Positions 1 to 7,598 of a stretch of 44,936 bases of DNA are shown here, in pieces (positions within the stretch are counted from its first letter, which is position 1; every line of letters begins with the position of its first letter). The notes under the pieces were generated by a model. The model searched no databases, was not told the origin of the DNA, and saw only the letters and a program-made list of their open reading frames with translations. The DNA lies in NCBI GenBank assembly GCA_029983625.1, contig JASBZF010000003.1:1-44936 (forward strand), in the 5' to 3' direction. Source of the DNA: Pauljensenia sp. Its GTDB lineage: Bacteria > Actinomycetota > Actinomycetes > Actinomycetales > Actinomycetaceae. The position numbers and the translations under genes were made by a program.

Positions 1-147
1 CCGCCGGCTCCCGATCGGTCGCGGCCGCCTCGGCTTCCTCGTGGCCCGTCGCCCCCTCCCCGAGCTTCTCCGCGCCCGCGCAGGCGCGGTACGTGCCCCC
101 CCCCCTCCGCAGCATCACCACGACCCCTTCTAGGCCAGCTGGATCAT
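1..147. other. Anomalous GC-rich edge sequence
   Basis: The first ~120 bases are about 80% G+C, well above the rest of the window, and include a run of ten C at 96-105. Plus-strand frames give Pro/Arg-rich low-complexity peptides. The frame ending at the TAG at 131-133 does not look like the KH-domain or S16 protein that usually precedes rimM in actinobacteria. A minus-strand frame is open with GC-rich codons but I recognise no family. The composition shifts near 120-150, just before rimM. A contig-end artefact or chimeric join is the simplest reading; a real GC-rich gene end is possible. Confidence 0.5.
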
Positions 148-165
148 ATGAATGAGGAGGCCCCT

Positions 166-687
166 ATGCTGATGACTGCCGGAATCATTGGTCCCGCACA
201 CGGACTGCGTGGAGAAGTCATCATCGACTTACGTAGCGACGATCCTTCACTCTTCGCTCCCGGAAATCTTTTCACGCTCGAAGGACCTGAGAGTACGGAG
301 TTGACCGTGCGTGCTTCACGGACCCATAAAGACAGACTCCTCGTCTCTTTTGAAGAATTGAGGAACCGTGAGGATGCGGAGAAACTGCGCGGTCGTCCCC
401 TCCTTATTGAAGAACATGCGGAAGAAGACGCCTGGTATCCTCATGAACTTTTAGGATTCCGCGCCCTTAGCTCGACGAATGAAGAACTCGGTACCGTGGC
501 GGGATTCCGTTTCGGTACCGCACAAGACCTCCTCCTTGTGAATACTCCTCGAACAGAGGTGATGGTTCCTTTCGTGAAAGCACTCGTACCGGAAGTGAAC
601 ATGGAAAGCCGCACGGTGATCATCGATCCACCTCCGGGACTCTTCGACGACAACAGTGTCGATGCAAGAGACCAGGACAGGCGATGA
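166..687 (+). CDS. rimM: 16S rRNA processing/ribosome maturation factor RimM
   Basis: RimM binds ribosomal protein S19 and assists maturation of the 30S head; it is cytoplasmic. The N-terminal RimM barrel starts with the characteristic Gly-rich segment IIGPAHGLRGEV, and a PRC-barrel-like half follows (HELLGFRALSSTNEELGTVAGF, then TPRTEVMVPFVKALVPEV). The length of 173 residues is normal. An ATG at 148 is in frame, but GAGGAGG at 154-160 sits 5 nt before the ATG at 166, so 166 is the better start. The stop overlaps the trmD start as ATGA, which indicates translational coupling. The rimM-trmD-rplS order is conserved in bacteria. Confidence 0.95.
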   Translation: MLMTAGIIGPAHGLRGEVIIDLRSDDPSLFAPGNLFTLEGPESTELTVRASRTHKDRLLVSFEELRNREDAEKLRGRPLLIEEHAEEDAWYPHELLGFRALSSTNEELGTVAGFRFGTAQDLLLVNTPRTEVMVPFVKALVPEVNMESRTVIIDPPPGLFDDNSVDARDQDRR

Positions 688-2048
688 AAATCGACCTCGT
701 TTCCATTTTCCCCCAATACTTCACTGCGCTTGACCTCTCTCTTCTTGGAAAAGCCGCAGAAACGGGACTCGTTCACGCGCGTGTACACGATTTACGTCAG
801 TGGACTCACGACCGGCATCGAAGTGTTGATGACACCCCCTACGGCGGTGGAGCTGGGATGGTCATGATGCCGCAAGTGTGGGGAGAAGCTCTTGATACGC
901 TTATCCACGATGCCCCCCACAGCAACGACTCTGATCGAAGCGAAGCTGTGCGCACCGTACTCGCAATCCCTACGCCCTCGGGAAGCCCACTGACACAGGC
1001 AAAAGCCGCAGATCTTGCCACTGCGGACCACCTCATCATTGCCTGCGGACGTTACGAAGGCATCGATCAGCGCATTGGTGACCATTACCGCGAGCGCGGA
1101 CTTGAAGTTTACGAATACTCGATCGGTGACTACGTCCTCAATGGCGGCGAAGTTGCTGCGCTTGTTCTCGTTGAAGCGGTGACTCGTCTCCTTGAGGGAT
1201 TCATGGGGAATCCTGACTCTATTGTCGAAGAGTCGCATTCTGACGGCCTCCTTGAATATCCGGCGTATACGAAACCGCGCAGCTGGAGAGAACTGGACGT
1301 GCCTGCGGTACTCCTCAGTGGTGACCACGCCGCTATCGCCAGGTGGCGACGGAATCGAGCTTTGGAACGGACAGCGAAGCGTCGACCAGATATGATCGCC
1401 AGCCTCGCCCTCGATACCCTCGATTCTGCTGATCGTATGACACTTGCCAGGGTTGGAGTTCTTCTGACAGACACCGGAACACACCACCTTGAAATCCGAG
1501 CGGCCCGCGCCGAAGAAGCCGCACTCATTGCGAGGCTTGCTGCCCGGACTTTCCCCGACGCCTGTCCGCCTGAACTACCCGCTGAGGCGATGAACGTTTT
1601 CATCACAGATCATCTCAATGAAGACACTTTTGCTGCGCATATAGCAAACCCTGAGGATCAGATCTTCGTCGCCATCGTGGATGGGGAACTTAGCGGATAT
1701 TGTCTTGTTCGTACCGGGGAAACTGCGATTGATGCCGATATGATCCGCCCCGGAAAAATCGACGCCGGAGATGCGTATCTGTCAAAGTGTTACGTGGATA
1801 CTCCTTGGCGCGGAACGGGGCTTGCTGGGGCGCTCTTAGAACGCAGTATCGAGTACGCAGCCGCTCATACTCAGGCACCTCGGATTGTTGTGGGAACCCA
1901 CAGATCGAACTTTCGCGCTCAGAAGTTCTATCGCAAGCACGGTTTTGTAAAGAAAGGGCGACGGATCTTTACTGTTGCAGGAATTCCCAATCACGATGTC
2001 GTCCTCGTGCGCGATCTCACGACCTTTGCAGCCTCTGAAAAGGACTGA
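684..2048 (+). CDS. trmD: tRNA (guanine37-N1)-methyltransferase TrmD fused to a C-terminal GNAT domain
   Basis: TrmD methylates G37 of tRNAs using SAM and prevents +1 frameshifting. Residues 1 to about 260 form a complete TrmD: GGGAGMVM near 54-61, GRYEGID at 122-128, EYSIGDYVLNGGE at 144-156 (trefoil-knot SAM site) and SHSDGLLEYP at 184-193, where D187 matches the expected catalytic Asp. The protein then continues in the same frame to 454 residues. Residues ~270-450 look like a GNAT N-acyltransferase: a central strand VAIVDGELSGYCLV and motif A YVDTPWRGTGLAGALLE (acyl-CoA pyrophosphate loop RGTGLAG, 376-382). No internal stop or frameshift is visible. Usual TrmD length is about 230-270 residues. 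The target of the acetyltransferase half is unknown; a separate downstream gene joined by stop loss is the alternative origin. Confidence 0.93.
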   Translation: MKIDLVSIFPQYFTALDLSLLGKAAETGLVHARVHDLRQWTHDRHRSVDDTPYGGGAGMVMMPQVWGEALDTLIHDAPHSNDSDRSEAVRTVLAIPTPSGSPLTQAKAADLATADHLIIACGRYEGIDQRIGDHYRERGLEVYEYSIGDYVLNGGEVAALVLVEAVTRLLEGFMGNPDSIVEESHSDGLLEYPAYTKPRSWRELDVPAVLLSGDHAAIARWRRNRALERTAKRRPDMIASLALDTLDSADRMTLARVGVLLTDTGTHHLEIRAARAEEAALIARLAARTFPDACPPELPAEAMNVFITDHLNEDTFAAHIANPEDQIFVAIVDGELSGYCLVRTGETAIDADMIRPGKIDAGDAYLSKCYVDTPWRGTGLAGALLERSIEYAAAHTQAPRIVVGTHRSNFRAQKFYRKHGFVKKGRRIFTVAGIPNHDVVLVRDLTTFAASEKD

Positions 2049-2108
2049 AGCGCGAGCTTTGGCCACGATATGTGGCACACTGGGCGAGGTCGTATTCAGA
2101 CGCAGCCT

Positions 2109-2191
2109 GCCGCAGGGGGACGTCTTTCACGAATACGACACTGAAGAAACGCAGGCTCGACCTGCCGAATCTGACGCGAACGACCTGCGGC
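2109..2191 (+). promoter_or_regulatory. Candidate structured mRNA leader of rplS
   Basis: In the 163-nt gap before rplS, GCCGCAGG (2109-2116) pairs perfectly with CCTGCGGC (2184-2191), 8 bp. This encloses an inner hairpin GCAGG-ctcga-CCTGC (2151-2165). Further CCTGC/GCAGG copies at 2106-2110 and 2112-2116 allow competing pairings. The 3' arm ends about 9 nt before the GAGGAG ribosome binding site at 2201-2206. Autogenous leaders before r-protein genes are common; that this one binds L19 is inference. Confidence 0.4.
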
Positions 2192-2211
2192 GCGCGCGTT
2201 GAGGAGTACAC

Positions 2212-2568
2212 ATGCAGAAACTGGACGCAGTTGACGCCGCTTCCCTCCGTACCGATCTTCCGGCCTTCCGTGCCGGTGACACCGTTAAGGTACACGTGAA
2301 GGTTATCGAGGGTAGCCGTTCTCGTATCCAGGTTTTCCAGGGTGTTGTGATCGCCCGCCGCGGACACGGAGTCTCTGAGACTTTCACCGTCCGTAAAATC
2401 TCCTTCGGTGTTGGTGTTGAGCGTACTTTCCCGCTCCACGCCCCCACGATCGATCACCTTGAGATCGTCACCAAGGGTGACGTTCGTCGTGCGAAGCTCT
2501 ACTACCTGCGTGAGCGCCACGGCAAGGCGGCCAAGATCAAGGAGCACCGTTCGGGAAGCGCGGAGTGA
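2212..2568 (+). CDS. rplS: 50S ribosomal protein L19
   Basis: L19 lies at the 30S-50S interface of the ribosome. The 118-residue protein shows the family core: FRAGDTVKVHVKVIEGSRSRIQVFQGVVIARRG, ETFTVRKISFGVGVERTFPLHAP and the basic tail RRAKLYYLRERHGKAAKIKE. The length is typical. GAGGAG ends 5 nt before the ATG, a good ribosome binding site. It follows trmD in the conserved order but is separated by a 163-nt structured gap and ends at a strong hairpin terminator, so it is probably also transcribed on its own. Confidence 0.98.
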   Translation: MQKLDAVDAASLRTDLPAFRAGDTVKVHVKVIEGSRSRIQVFQGVVIARRGHGVSETFTVRKISFGVGVERTFPLHAPTIDHLEIVTKGDVRRAKLYYLRERHGKAAKIKEHRSGSAE

Positions 2569-2588
2569 TCGCGTAGGAACGAACTGCG

Positions 2589-2619
2589 GCGCCCGGTACC
2601 CTGAAGGGGTGCCGGGCGC
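2589..2619 (+). terminator. Hairpin terminator after rplS
   Basis: A 13-bp stem runs GCGCCCGGTACCC (2589-2601), loop TGAAG, GGGTGCCGGGCGC (2607-2619), with one G-U wobble. No U tract follows, which is common for actinobacterial terminators. It separates rplS from lepB. Confidence 0.75.
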
Positions 2620-2651
2620 TGTGCATGGGTGCGACAAGACTGAGGAGTGCA

Positions 2652-3377
2652 ATGAAAGCCATACATAGGGATGTCCCCCCAAGACCGGGCGCAATGCACC
2701 GAGCGGCTCCCGTGAAGAAACCTCCAGTCTCAGGACCGCTGGCCTTCTTGCGTGAACTCGGTCTCGTCCTCGTCACTTCTCTCCTCATCTCTACACTGCT
2801 GCGCGCTTTCGTTGTTCAGGTTTTTTGGATTCCTTCTCCTTCAATGAATGACACGCTTATGGTCGATGACAAGATCGCAGTGTCACGTATTGACGGCCTG
2901 CGTGGCACGATCGAAAGGGGTGATGTGGTGGTCTTCCACGATGCCCTCGGCTGGATCTCAAACCCCACCCAGTCTCGAACACTGCTCCAGACCGTCGGAG
3001 AGTTCATTGGAATCATCCCCAGCGGTGGTGAACAAACCCTGGTGAAGCGTGTCATCGGTGTGGGTGGCGATCACGTGAGCTGCGGCGAAGACGGTGTGGT
3101 GAGGGTCAATGGTGTTGTGATTGATGAACCGTATCTTGCACCCGGCCAACTTCCCTCCAGTTTTCCCTTCGACGTCATCGTTCCCGAAGACACCCTGTGG
3201 GTTATGGGCGACAATCGCGGTAATTCCGCAGATTCGCGGTATCACCAAGGTGCAGGGCAAACTCCTTTCGTTCCTGTTTCTTCAGTTGTGGGCACGGTCC
3301 AAGCCGTCATTTGGCCTGTGACGCACTGGAAGTGGGGCTTGAGTGAGCCTGGTCCTTTTGCCGGTGTGAATCAATGA
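2652..3377 (+). CDS. lepB: Type I signal peptidase (LepB)
   Basis: LepB cleaves signal peptides of secreted proteins at the outer face of the cytoplasmic membrane. One membrane segment is visible (about residues 36-58, LGLVLVTSLLISTLLRAFVVQ). It is followed by the catalytic serine box IPSPSMNDTL (Ser64), the catalytic lysine box LVKRVIGVGGD (Lys132) and the C-terminal box MGDNRGNSADSR (185-196). The ATG at 2652 is chosen because GAGGAG lies at 2642-2647; an in-frame ATG at 2625 lies just behind the rplS terminator and has no ribosome binding site. The length of 241 residues is normal. The stop overlaps the rnhB start. Confidence 0.95.
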   Translation: MKAIHRDVPPRPGAMHRAAPVKKPPVSGPLAFLRELGLVLVTSLLISTLLRAFVVQVFWIPSPSMNDTLMVDDKIAVSRIDGLRGTIERGDVVVFHDALGWISNPTQSRTLLQTVGEFIGIIPSGGEQTLVKRVIGVGGDHVSCGEDGVVRVNGVVIDEPYLAPGQLPSSFPFDVIVPEDTLWVMGDNRGNSADSRYHQGAGQTPFVPVSSVVGTVQAVIWPVTHWKWGLSEPGPFAGVNQ

Positions 3378-4048
3378 CGGGAAAAGTCGCGACGCGCGAA
3401 ACAGAGCTTCAGCTTCTGGCTCAGGGTGCTCCGCTTGTCGGTATGGATGAAGTGGGCAGAGGTGCTTTGGCGGGTCCGGTTGCTGTAGGTGCCTGTGCGT
3501 TAACAGGTCAGGAATCGCATCCCCCGGAGGGGTTGGCTGATTCCAAGCTGCTGTCAGCGCATCGACGTGCTCAGCTTCTCCTCCCCGTGCGTGAATGGGT
3601 GTCTGCCTATGCGGTGGGATGGGCATCCAATGAGGAGATCGATCGTTTCGGAATCATTGCCGCACTACGGCTGGCGGGAATGCGCGCCCTCGAAACAATC
3701 ATCCAAGATCTTGGGAGTGTCGCCCTTGTCCTCCTCGATGGCTCTTATGACTGGCTTTCGTATTCTGAAGATCTCTTCGCAGAACTCGATGGGCCCGTTT
3801 TACCGCAGATCACGGTTCCTCCGGTGGTGACGAAAGTCAAAGCAGATACGAGCTGCACAATCGTTGCGGCGGCTTCAATCCTTGCGAAAGTTGCGCGTGA
3901 TGAGTTCATGTGCGAACTCGATGATCCTGGATACGGCTGGGATAAAAACAAAGGCTATGCCTCTGCGGCACATATTGAAGCTCTTGGACGCTACGGTGCG
4001 TCTCAGCTGCACCGGCGTTCATGGCGACTCCCGGGCGTTTCAAAATGA
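3374..4048 (+). CDS. rnhB: Ribonuclease HII
   Basis: RNase HII cuts the RNA strand of RNA-DNA hybrids and starts removal of misincorporated ribonucleotides. The signature GMDEVGRGALAGPV gives the first acidic pair Asp25-Glu26. DSKLLS, LLDGSYDWL and KADTSCTIVAAASILAKVARD follow with the remaining acidic residues, and the C-terminal YGWDKNKGYASAAHIEALGRYG is characteristic. The 224 residues match the family. It overlaps lepB by ATGA and has no clear ribosome binding site of its own, so it is probably translationally coupled. Confidence 0.96.
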   Translation: MTGKVATRETELQLLAQGAPLVGMDEVGRGALAGPVAVGACALTGQESHPPEGLADSKLLSAHRRAQLLLPVREWVSAYAVGWASNEEIDRFGIIAALRLAGMRALETIIQDLGSVALVLLDGSYDWLSYSEDLFAELDGPVLPQITVPPVVTKVKADTSCTIVAAASILAKVARDEFMCELDDPGYGWDKNKGYASAAHIEALGRYGASQLHRRSWRLPGVSK

Positions 4049-4082
4049 TGCTCTTGTCGGTGAGGCAAGGCATCATTGAAGA

Positions 4083-4382
4083 GTGAGTGAAGATATCGAA
4101 AGATACGAAAACGCGCTGGAACTCGAGCTGTTCCGCGAATACCGCGATGTGATCGGTCTGTTCACATACGTCGTTGAGACTGAACGTCGCTTCTACCTGT
4201 GTAATCAAGTGGATGTGCAGGCTCGTCCCGTGGGAGGAGATATCTTCTTTGAATTGACCTTGACAGACGCATGGGTGTGGGACATCTACCGTTCGTCTCG
4301 TTTCGTTCGTTCAGTGCGTGTCATCACTTACAAGGATGTCAACGTCGAAGAACTGTCAAAACCGGAACTCAATATTCCCTAG
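4083..4382 (+). CDS. DUF2469 family protein
   Basis: This is a short (99-residue) acidic protein of a family found in actinobacteria next to rnhB. The N-terminus SEDIERYENALELELFREYRDVIGLFTYVVETERRFYLCNQVD is the conserved block. There is no signal peptide or membrane segment, and the molecular role is unknown. The start is GTG with a weak purine stretch GAAGA just upstream. It lies 34 nt after rnhB and is probably in the same transcript. Confidence 0.88.
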   Translation: MSEDIERYENALELELFREYRDVIGLFTYVVETERRFYLCNQVDVQARPVGGDIFFELTLTDAWVWDIYRSSRFVRSVRVITYKDVNVEELSKPELNIP

Positions 4383-4413
4383 CTGATGTCTTGATGATCT
4401 GAGCATTGAAGCG

Positions 4414-4450
4414 TTATCCACAGCTCAACCTTTGCGTCTGACTATCCACA
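4414..4450 (+). promoter_or_regulatory. Pair of DnaA-box-like 9-mers
   Basis: TTATCCACA at 4414-4422 is a perfect match to the consensus DnaA box. CTATCCACA at 4442-4450 matches at 8 of 9 positions, in the same orientation, 28 bp downstream. Both lie in the 132-bp gap between DUF2469 and yraN. They could be a DnaA-responsive control site or a titration site; no AT-rich unwinding region or dnaA gene is present, so an origin is unlikely. Confidence 0.4.
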
Positions 4451-4514
4451 CATCGGATCCTGAGACTTCAACACCTTTGTGCCTTTTGGGTGAGGATCAC
4501 ACCGGAGGTGGCGC

Positions 4515-4925
4515 ATGGGAACCAATCATCGACGCGAGCTCGGAACGCTCGGCGAATACACAGCGGCTCGTATTCTTGACGAGGAAGGCTTGGAAATCCT
4601 CGATCACAATTGGAGGGACGGGCCGCGCGGTGAACTCGACCTCGTAGCTTACGATGCGCAAGAAATCGTTATTGTCGAAGTTCGCACGAGGATTGGCGAC
4701 GAGTTCGGATCTGCACTCGAATCTGTTGATTCACTCAAAGTAGCTAAGCTTCGTCGTCTTGCAGTCGCCTGGATCCGAGCGCATAGGATTCATCGACCAA
4801 TACGGATCGATGTCATGGCAATCACCGTGCCGCGATGCCACCGTCATGAGGTGATCGCAGCTCCCTCAAGCACAGATCTGCGTGCTTTCGGAGCTCAGGT
4901 TCAATGGGTTCGCGCGGTCTCATGA
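4515..4925 (+). CDS. YraN family (UPF0102) endonuclease-like protein
   Basis: The family is related to Holliday-junction-resolvase-like nucleases of the PD-(D/E)XK fold. Visible are LGEYTAARILDEEGLEILDHNWRD and then GELDLVAYDAQEIVIVEVRTR, which carries the E-x-D and E-V-R core (the final Lys of the usual E-V-K-T-R is Arg). The length of 136 residues is normal. GGAGG at 4504-4508 lies 6 nt before the ATG. The gene overlaps comM by ATGA and precedes dprA, the usual yraN-comM-dprA cluster linked to DNA uptake and recombination. The cellular role remains unproven. Confidence 0.92.
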   Translation: MGTNHRRELGTLGEYTAARILDEEGLEILDHNWRDGPRGELDLVAYDAQEIVIVEVRTRIGDEFGSALESVDSLKVAKLRRLAVAWIRAHRIHRPIRIDVMAITVPRCHRHEVIAAPSSTDLRAFGAQVQWVRAVS

Positions 4926-6460
4926 AAGTCCGTACAGCTTCGGTGACCTCGATCGCACTGATCGGGCTTGAGGGACATCTTGTTGACGTTGAAGCACACA
5001 TTGGGCGTGGGCTTGTGGGATTCACGCTTGTCGGATTGCCCGATGCGGCCTTGAGAGAAGCGAAAGACAGGGTGCGTTCCGCATTGCAATCCTCTGATCT
5101 CGAAGTCCTTGACCGTCGTATTACGGTCAATCTTTCCCCTGCAGGACTTGCGAAATCTGGATCGGGATTTGATCTTGCAATTGCGATGTCGGTTCTGCTT
5201 GCCTGCGGACGAATCACACCCGATCTTTTCACAGGTGCCGTTCTTATTGGGGAGCTTGGACTTGACGGTAGTTTACGACCGGTTCGCGGCATTCTGCCCG
5301 GAGTCGTAGCGGCAAAAGGGCTGGGTGCGCAGCGCGTGATTGTGCCTGCGCTTTCAGCTCATGAAGCACAACTTGTCTCCGGTATTGAAGTTCTTGCCTT
5401 TGACCATCTCGCCGAACTCGTCGATGCAGCCGGGGGAGTGGCACATAGGAGCACACGCATGGGGAGTGCGCATATTGCAGCTCAGCCACCCATCCCCTCT
5501 CCTCCCGAAGTCGATTTACTTGATGTCCGAGGCCAAGATCATGCGATTGATGCTCTTGAGGTGGCAGCTGCTGGAGGACATCATCTTCTCCTTATCGGTG
5601 AGGCAGGTTCAGGCAAAACCATGTTGGCTTCACGTTTACCTTCCCTGCTTCCTGATCTTGATGACGCGCTTGCACTTGAGGTATCGGCGCTTCATTCCCT
5701 CGCGGGAGTCCTTGGTGAGGAGGGAACTTTAGTGCGTCGCCCACCTTTCCAAGCACCGCATCATTGTGCTTCTACGCCTTCGCTGATCGGCGGAGGGGCG
5801 GGGATCGCACTGCCGGGCGCAGTGTCACTTGCGCATGGTGGTGTTCTTTTTCTTGACGAAGCTGCAGAGTTCGCTCCTTCGGTGCTCGATGCACTCAGAC
5901 AACCTCTGGAAGAACGTGCGATTACGATTCATCGCTCCAAAGGACGCGCCCGCTATCCGGCGGGTTTCCAGCTGGTACTTGCTTCTAATCCGTGCCCGTG
6001 TGGAGGAGCGGGCAGGACATGTACTTGCTCTTCTCTTCAACGTCGCCGCTACATGTCACGACTATCCGGGCCTTTGCTTGATCGGATCGATATCACCGTT
6101 GAGATGCGCCAACCGACCAGAGCAGACCTACGAAGCAGTCAAGCGCGCACTTCCGCCGAGGTGCGTGTGCGAGTAGAGGAAGCGCGTGGGCGAATGCGTG
6201 AGCGTCTTGCAGGGAGCGGATATTCCCTCAATGCGCAGCTGCCAGGAGCTTGGTTAAGAAAACACGGGCGGATACCTGTTGATCTTATCGACCGCCTCGA
6301 TCGGGCGGTCGATGAACGACACCTCACAATGCGCGGGGCAGACCGGGTACTGAGGCTCATGCGTACCCTGGCTGACCTAGAGGGGCGGGACTATCCGGGC
6401 GCGATGGATCTTGCTCGCGCACTCAGTTTGAGAAACGGAGGCCATGATGGCGACGAATGA
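4922..6460 (+). CDS. comM: YifB/ComM family Mg-chelatase-like AAA+ ATPase
   Basis: ComM is a hexameric AAA+ helicase that promotes branch migration during integration of incoming DNA in competent bacteria; in actinobacteria the role is inferred. The N-terminal ChlI-like domain is seen (VDVEAHIGRGLVGFTLVGLPDAALREAKDRVRSAL, ITVNLSPAGLAKSGSGFDLAIA). The ATPase follows with Walker A GEAGSGKT (about residue 220), Walker B VLFLDEAAEF and sensor ASNPCPCGG, and then a Cys-rich stretch. The C-terminal Mg-chelatase domain ends at RVLRLMRTLADLEGRD. At 512 residues it is full length. The start at 4922 is taken from the ATGA overlap with yraN. Confidence 0.95.
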   Translation: MKVRTASVTSIALIGLEGHLVDVEAHIGRGLVGFTLVGLPDAALREAKDRVRSALQSSDLEVLDRRITVNLSPAGLAKSGSGFDLAIAMSVLLACGRITPDLFTGAVLIGELGLDGSLRPVRGILPGVVAAKGLGAQRVIVPALSAHEAQLVSGIEVLAFDHLAELVDAAGGVAHRSTRMGSAHIAAQPPIPSPPEVDLLDVRGQDHAIDALEVAAAGGHHLLLIGEAGSGKTMLASRLPSLLPDLDDALALEVSALHSLAGVLGEEGTLVRRPPFQAPHHCASTPSLIGGGAGIALPGAVSLAHGGVLFLDEAAEFAPSVLDALRQPLEERAITIHRSKGRARYPAGFQLVLASNPCPCGGAGRTCTCSSLQRRRYMSRLSGPLLDRIDITVEMRQPTRADLRSSQARTSAEVRVRVEEARGRMRERLAGSGYSLNAQLPGAWLRKHGRIPVDLIDRLDRAVDERHLTMRGADRVLRLMRTLADLEGRDYPGAMDLARALSLRNGGHDGDE

Positions 6461-7589
6461 GGAAAAACACTGTCAGGCCGCATGGTGGACCTGCATCGTC
6501 GAGCCTGAGGATCTTCATGCGGCAGCATTGCGCGCAACTTTGGGAGAAGAAGAGGCAATACGTTGGGCCTGTACATCGCGCCCCGGACCGCTTCCTGATA
6601 CCTTGCGTGCCCTGAGTTCACAATGGTCACAAATGCACGAACGTTGGCGCGCCAGGATTGAAGTGTGTGAAGTTGCACGTGAACTCGATTCCGTGCGCGA
6701 ACTCGGAGGAAAGTTTCTCATCGCAGAAGATCCTGATTGGCCAGCACTGCTGACAGATTTGGGTGAACGTGCGCCGATCGGTATTTGGCTGCTCGGCACC
6801 ATGCCCACAGAGCGCACGGTTGCTCTTGTCGGCGCGCGGGCCGCTACTCTTGCCGGTTCGCGCGCAGCGATGGACATCGCCGCACATCTTGGTGAAGAGG
6901 GGGTCACAGTGGTGTCGGGAGGTGCTTTCGGTATCGATATTGCCGCGCACCGAGGAGCGCTTGCTGTGAACGGGCACACTGTAGCTGTGATGGCGGGAGG
7001 TCTTGAACAGCCTTACCCAAAGGCTCATATTGAGGATTTTCAACGCATCGTCTCTTCCGGTGGTGCTTTGCTTTCTGAATGTCCGCCCTCGTGGAGACCT
7101 GCGAAGTGGAGATTCTTGTCACGGAACCGACTGATCGCGGGATTGAGTCGGGCCACAGTTGTTGTTGAAGCAGGCGCACGTTCCGGTGCCCTAGCCACAG
7201 CGAGACGCGCTATGGAAATGGGGCGTCCGCTGGGAGCGGTGCCCGGACCGGTTACTTCTGCGTCATCAAGTGGATGTCATGAACTCATCCGCAACGGGGC
7301 GATTTTGGTGCGCGATGGTCGTGATGTGCACGAACTTGCCTTTCCCTTTGAGTCGCTTGAACAGGGAGCTCTTTTTGGTGAACCGGTAGAAGAAGACCGC
7401 GGGGTCGCGGCTCTTCCGCCGATCACTCGGCGCGTATACGAGGCACTACCGAAGGTATCAAAAACGACACTTCCCAGACTGACACGTGCATCTGGTATGT
7501 CTGAACGTGAGGTTATCGCCGCCCTTGCTGAACTGGAACTGTGCGGCCTCGTTGTCTCATCGACGAGGGGGTGGGGTCGTCGCTATTAG
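6447..7589 (+). CDS. dprA: DNA processing protein DprA
   Basis: DprA binds incoming single-stranded DNA and loads RecA during transformation. The Rossmann-like core is clear: VALVGARAATLAGSRAAMDIA, VTVVSGGAFGIDIAAHRGAL, VMAGGLEQPYPK, WRFLSRNRLIAGLS and VVVEAGARSGALATARRAMEMGRPLGAVPGPV. A C-terminal winged-helix domain (ITRRVYEALPKVSKTTLPRLTRASGMSEREVIAALAELELCGLV) follows, as in many long DprA proteins. GGAGG at 6437-6441 is 5 nt before ATG 6447; the adjacent ATG at 6444 is possible. It overlaps the end of comM and forms an operon with it. Confidence 0.95.
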   Translation: MATNEEKHCQAAWWTCIVEPEDLHAAALRATLGEEEAIRWACTSRPGPLPDTLRALSSQWSQMHERWRARIEVCEVARELDSVRELGGKFLIAEDPDWPALLTDLGERAPIGIWLLGTMPTERTVALVGARAATLAGSRAAMDIAAHLGEEGVTVVSGGAFGIDIAAHRGALAVNGHTVAVMAGGLEQPYPKAHIEDFQRIVSSGGALLSECPPSWRPAKWRFLSRNRLIAGLSRATVVVEAGARSGALATARRAMEMGRPLGAVPGPVTSASSSGCHELIRNGAILVRDGRDVHELAFPFESLEQGALFGEPVEEDRGVAALPPITRRVYEALPKVSKTTLPRLTRASGMSEREVIAALAELELCGLVVSSTRGWGRRY

Positions 7590-7592
7590 GCT
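7587..7592 (+). promoter_or_regulatory. Candidate -10 element for a leaderless xerC mRNA
   Basis: TAGGCT fits the actinobacterial TANNNT -10 pattern and lies exactly 6 nt before the xerC ATG, where transcription would start at or next to the start codon. No Shine-Dalgarno sequence is present and no clear -35 is visible. It overlaps the dprA stop codon. Confidence 0.3.
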
Positions 7593-7598
7593 GGGATC

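Noticed and set aside
2017..2694. Minus-strand 225-residue open frame over rplS
   Set aside because: It is a shadow of rplS codon usage; it runs through the rplS terminator and resembles no family.
4383..4514. Replication origin
   Set aside because: Only two DnaA-like boxes; no AT-rich region, no dnaA, dnaN or rpmH neighbour.
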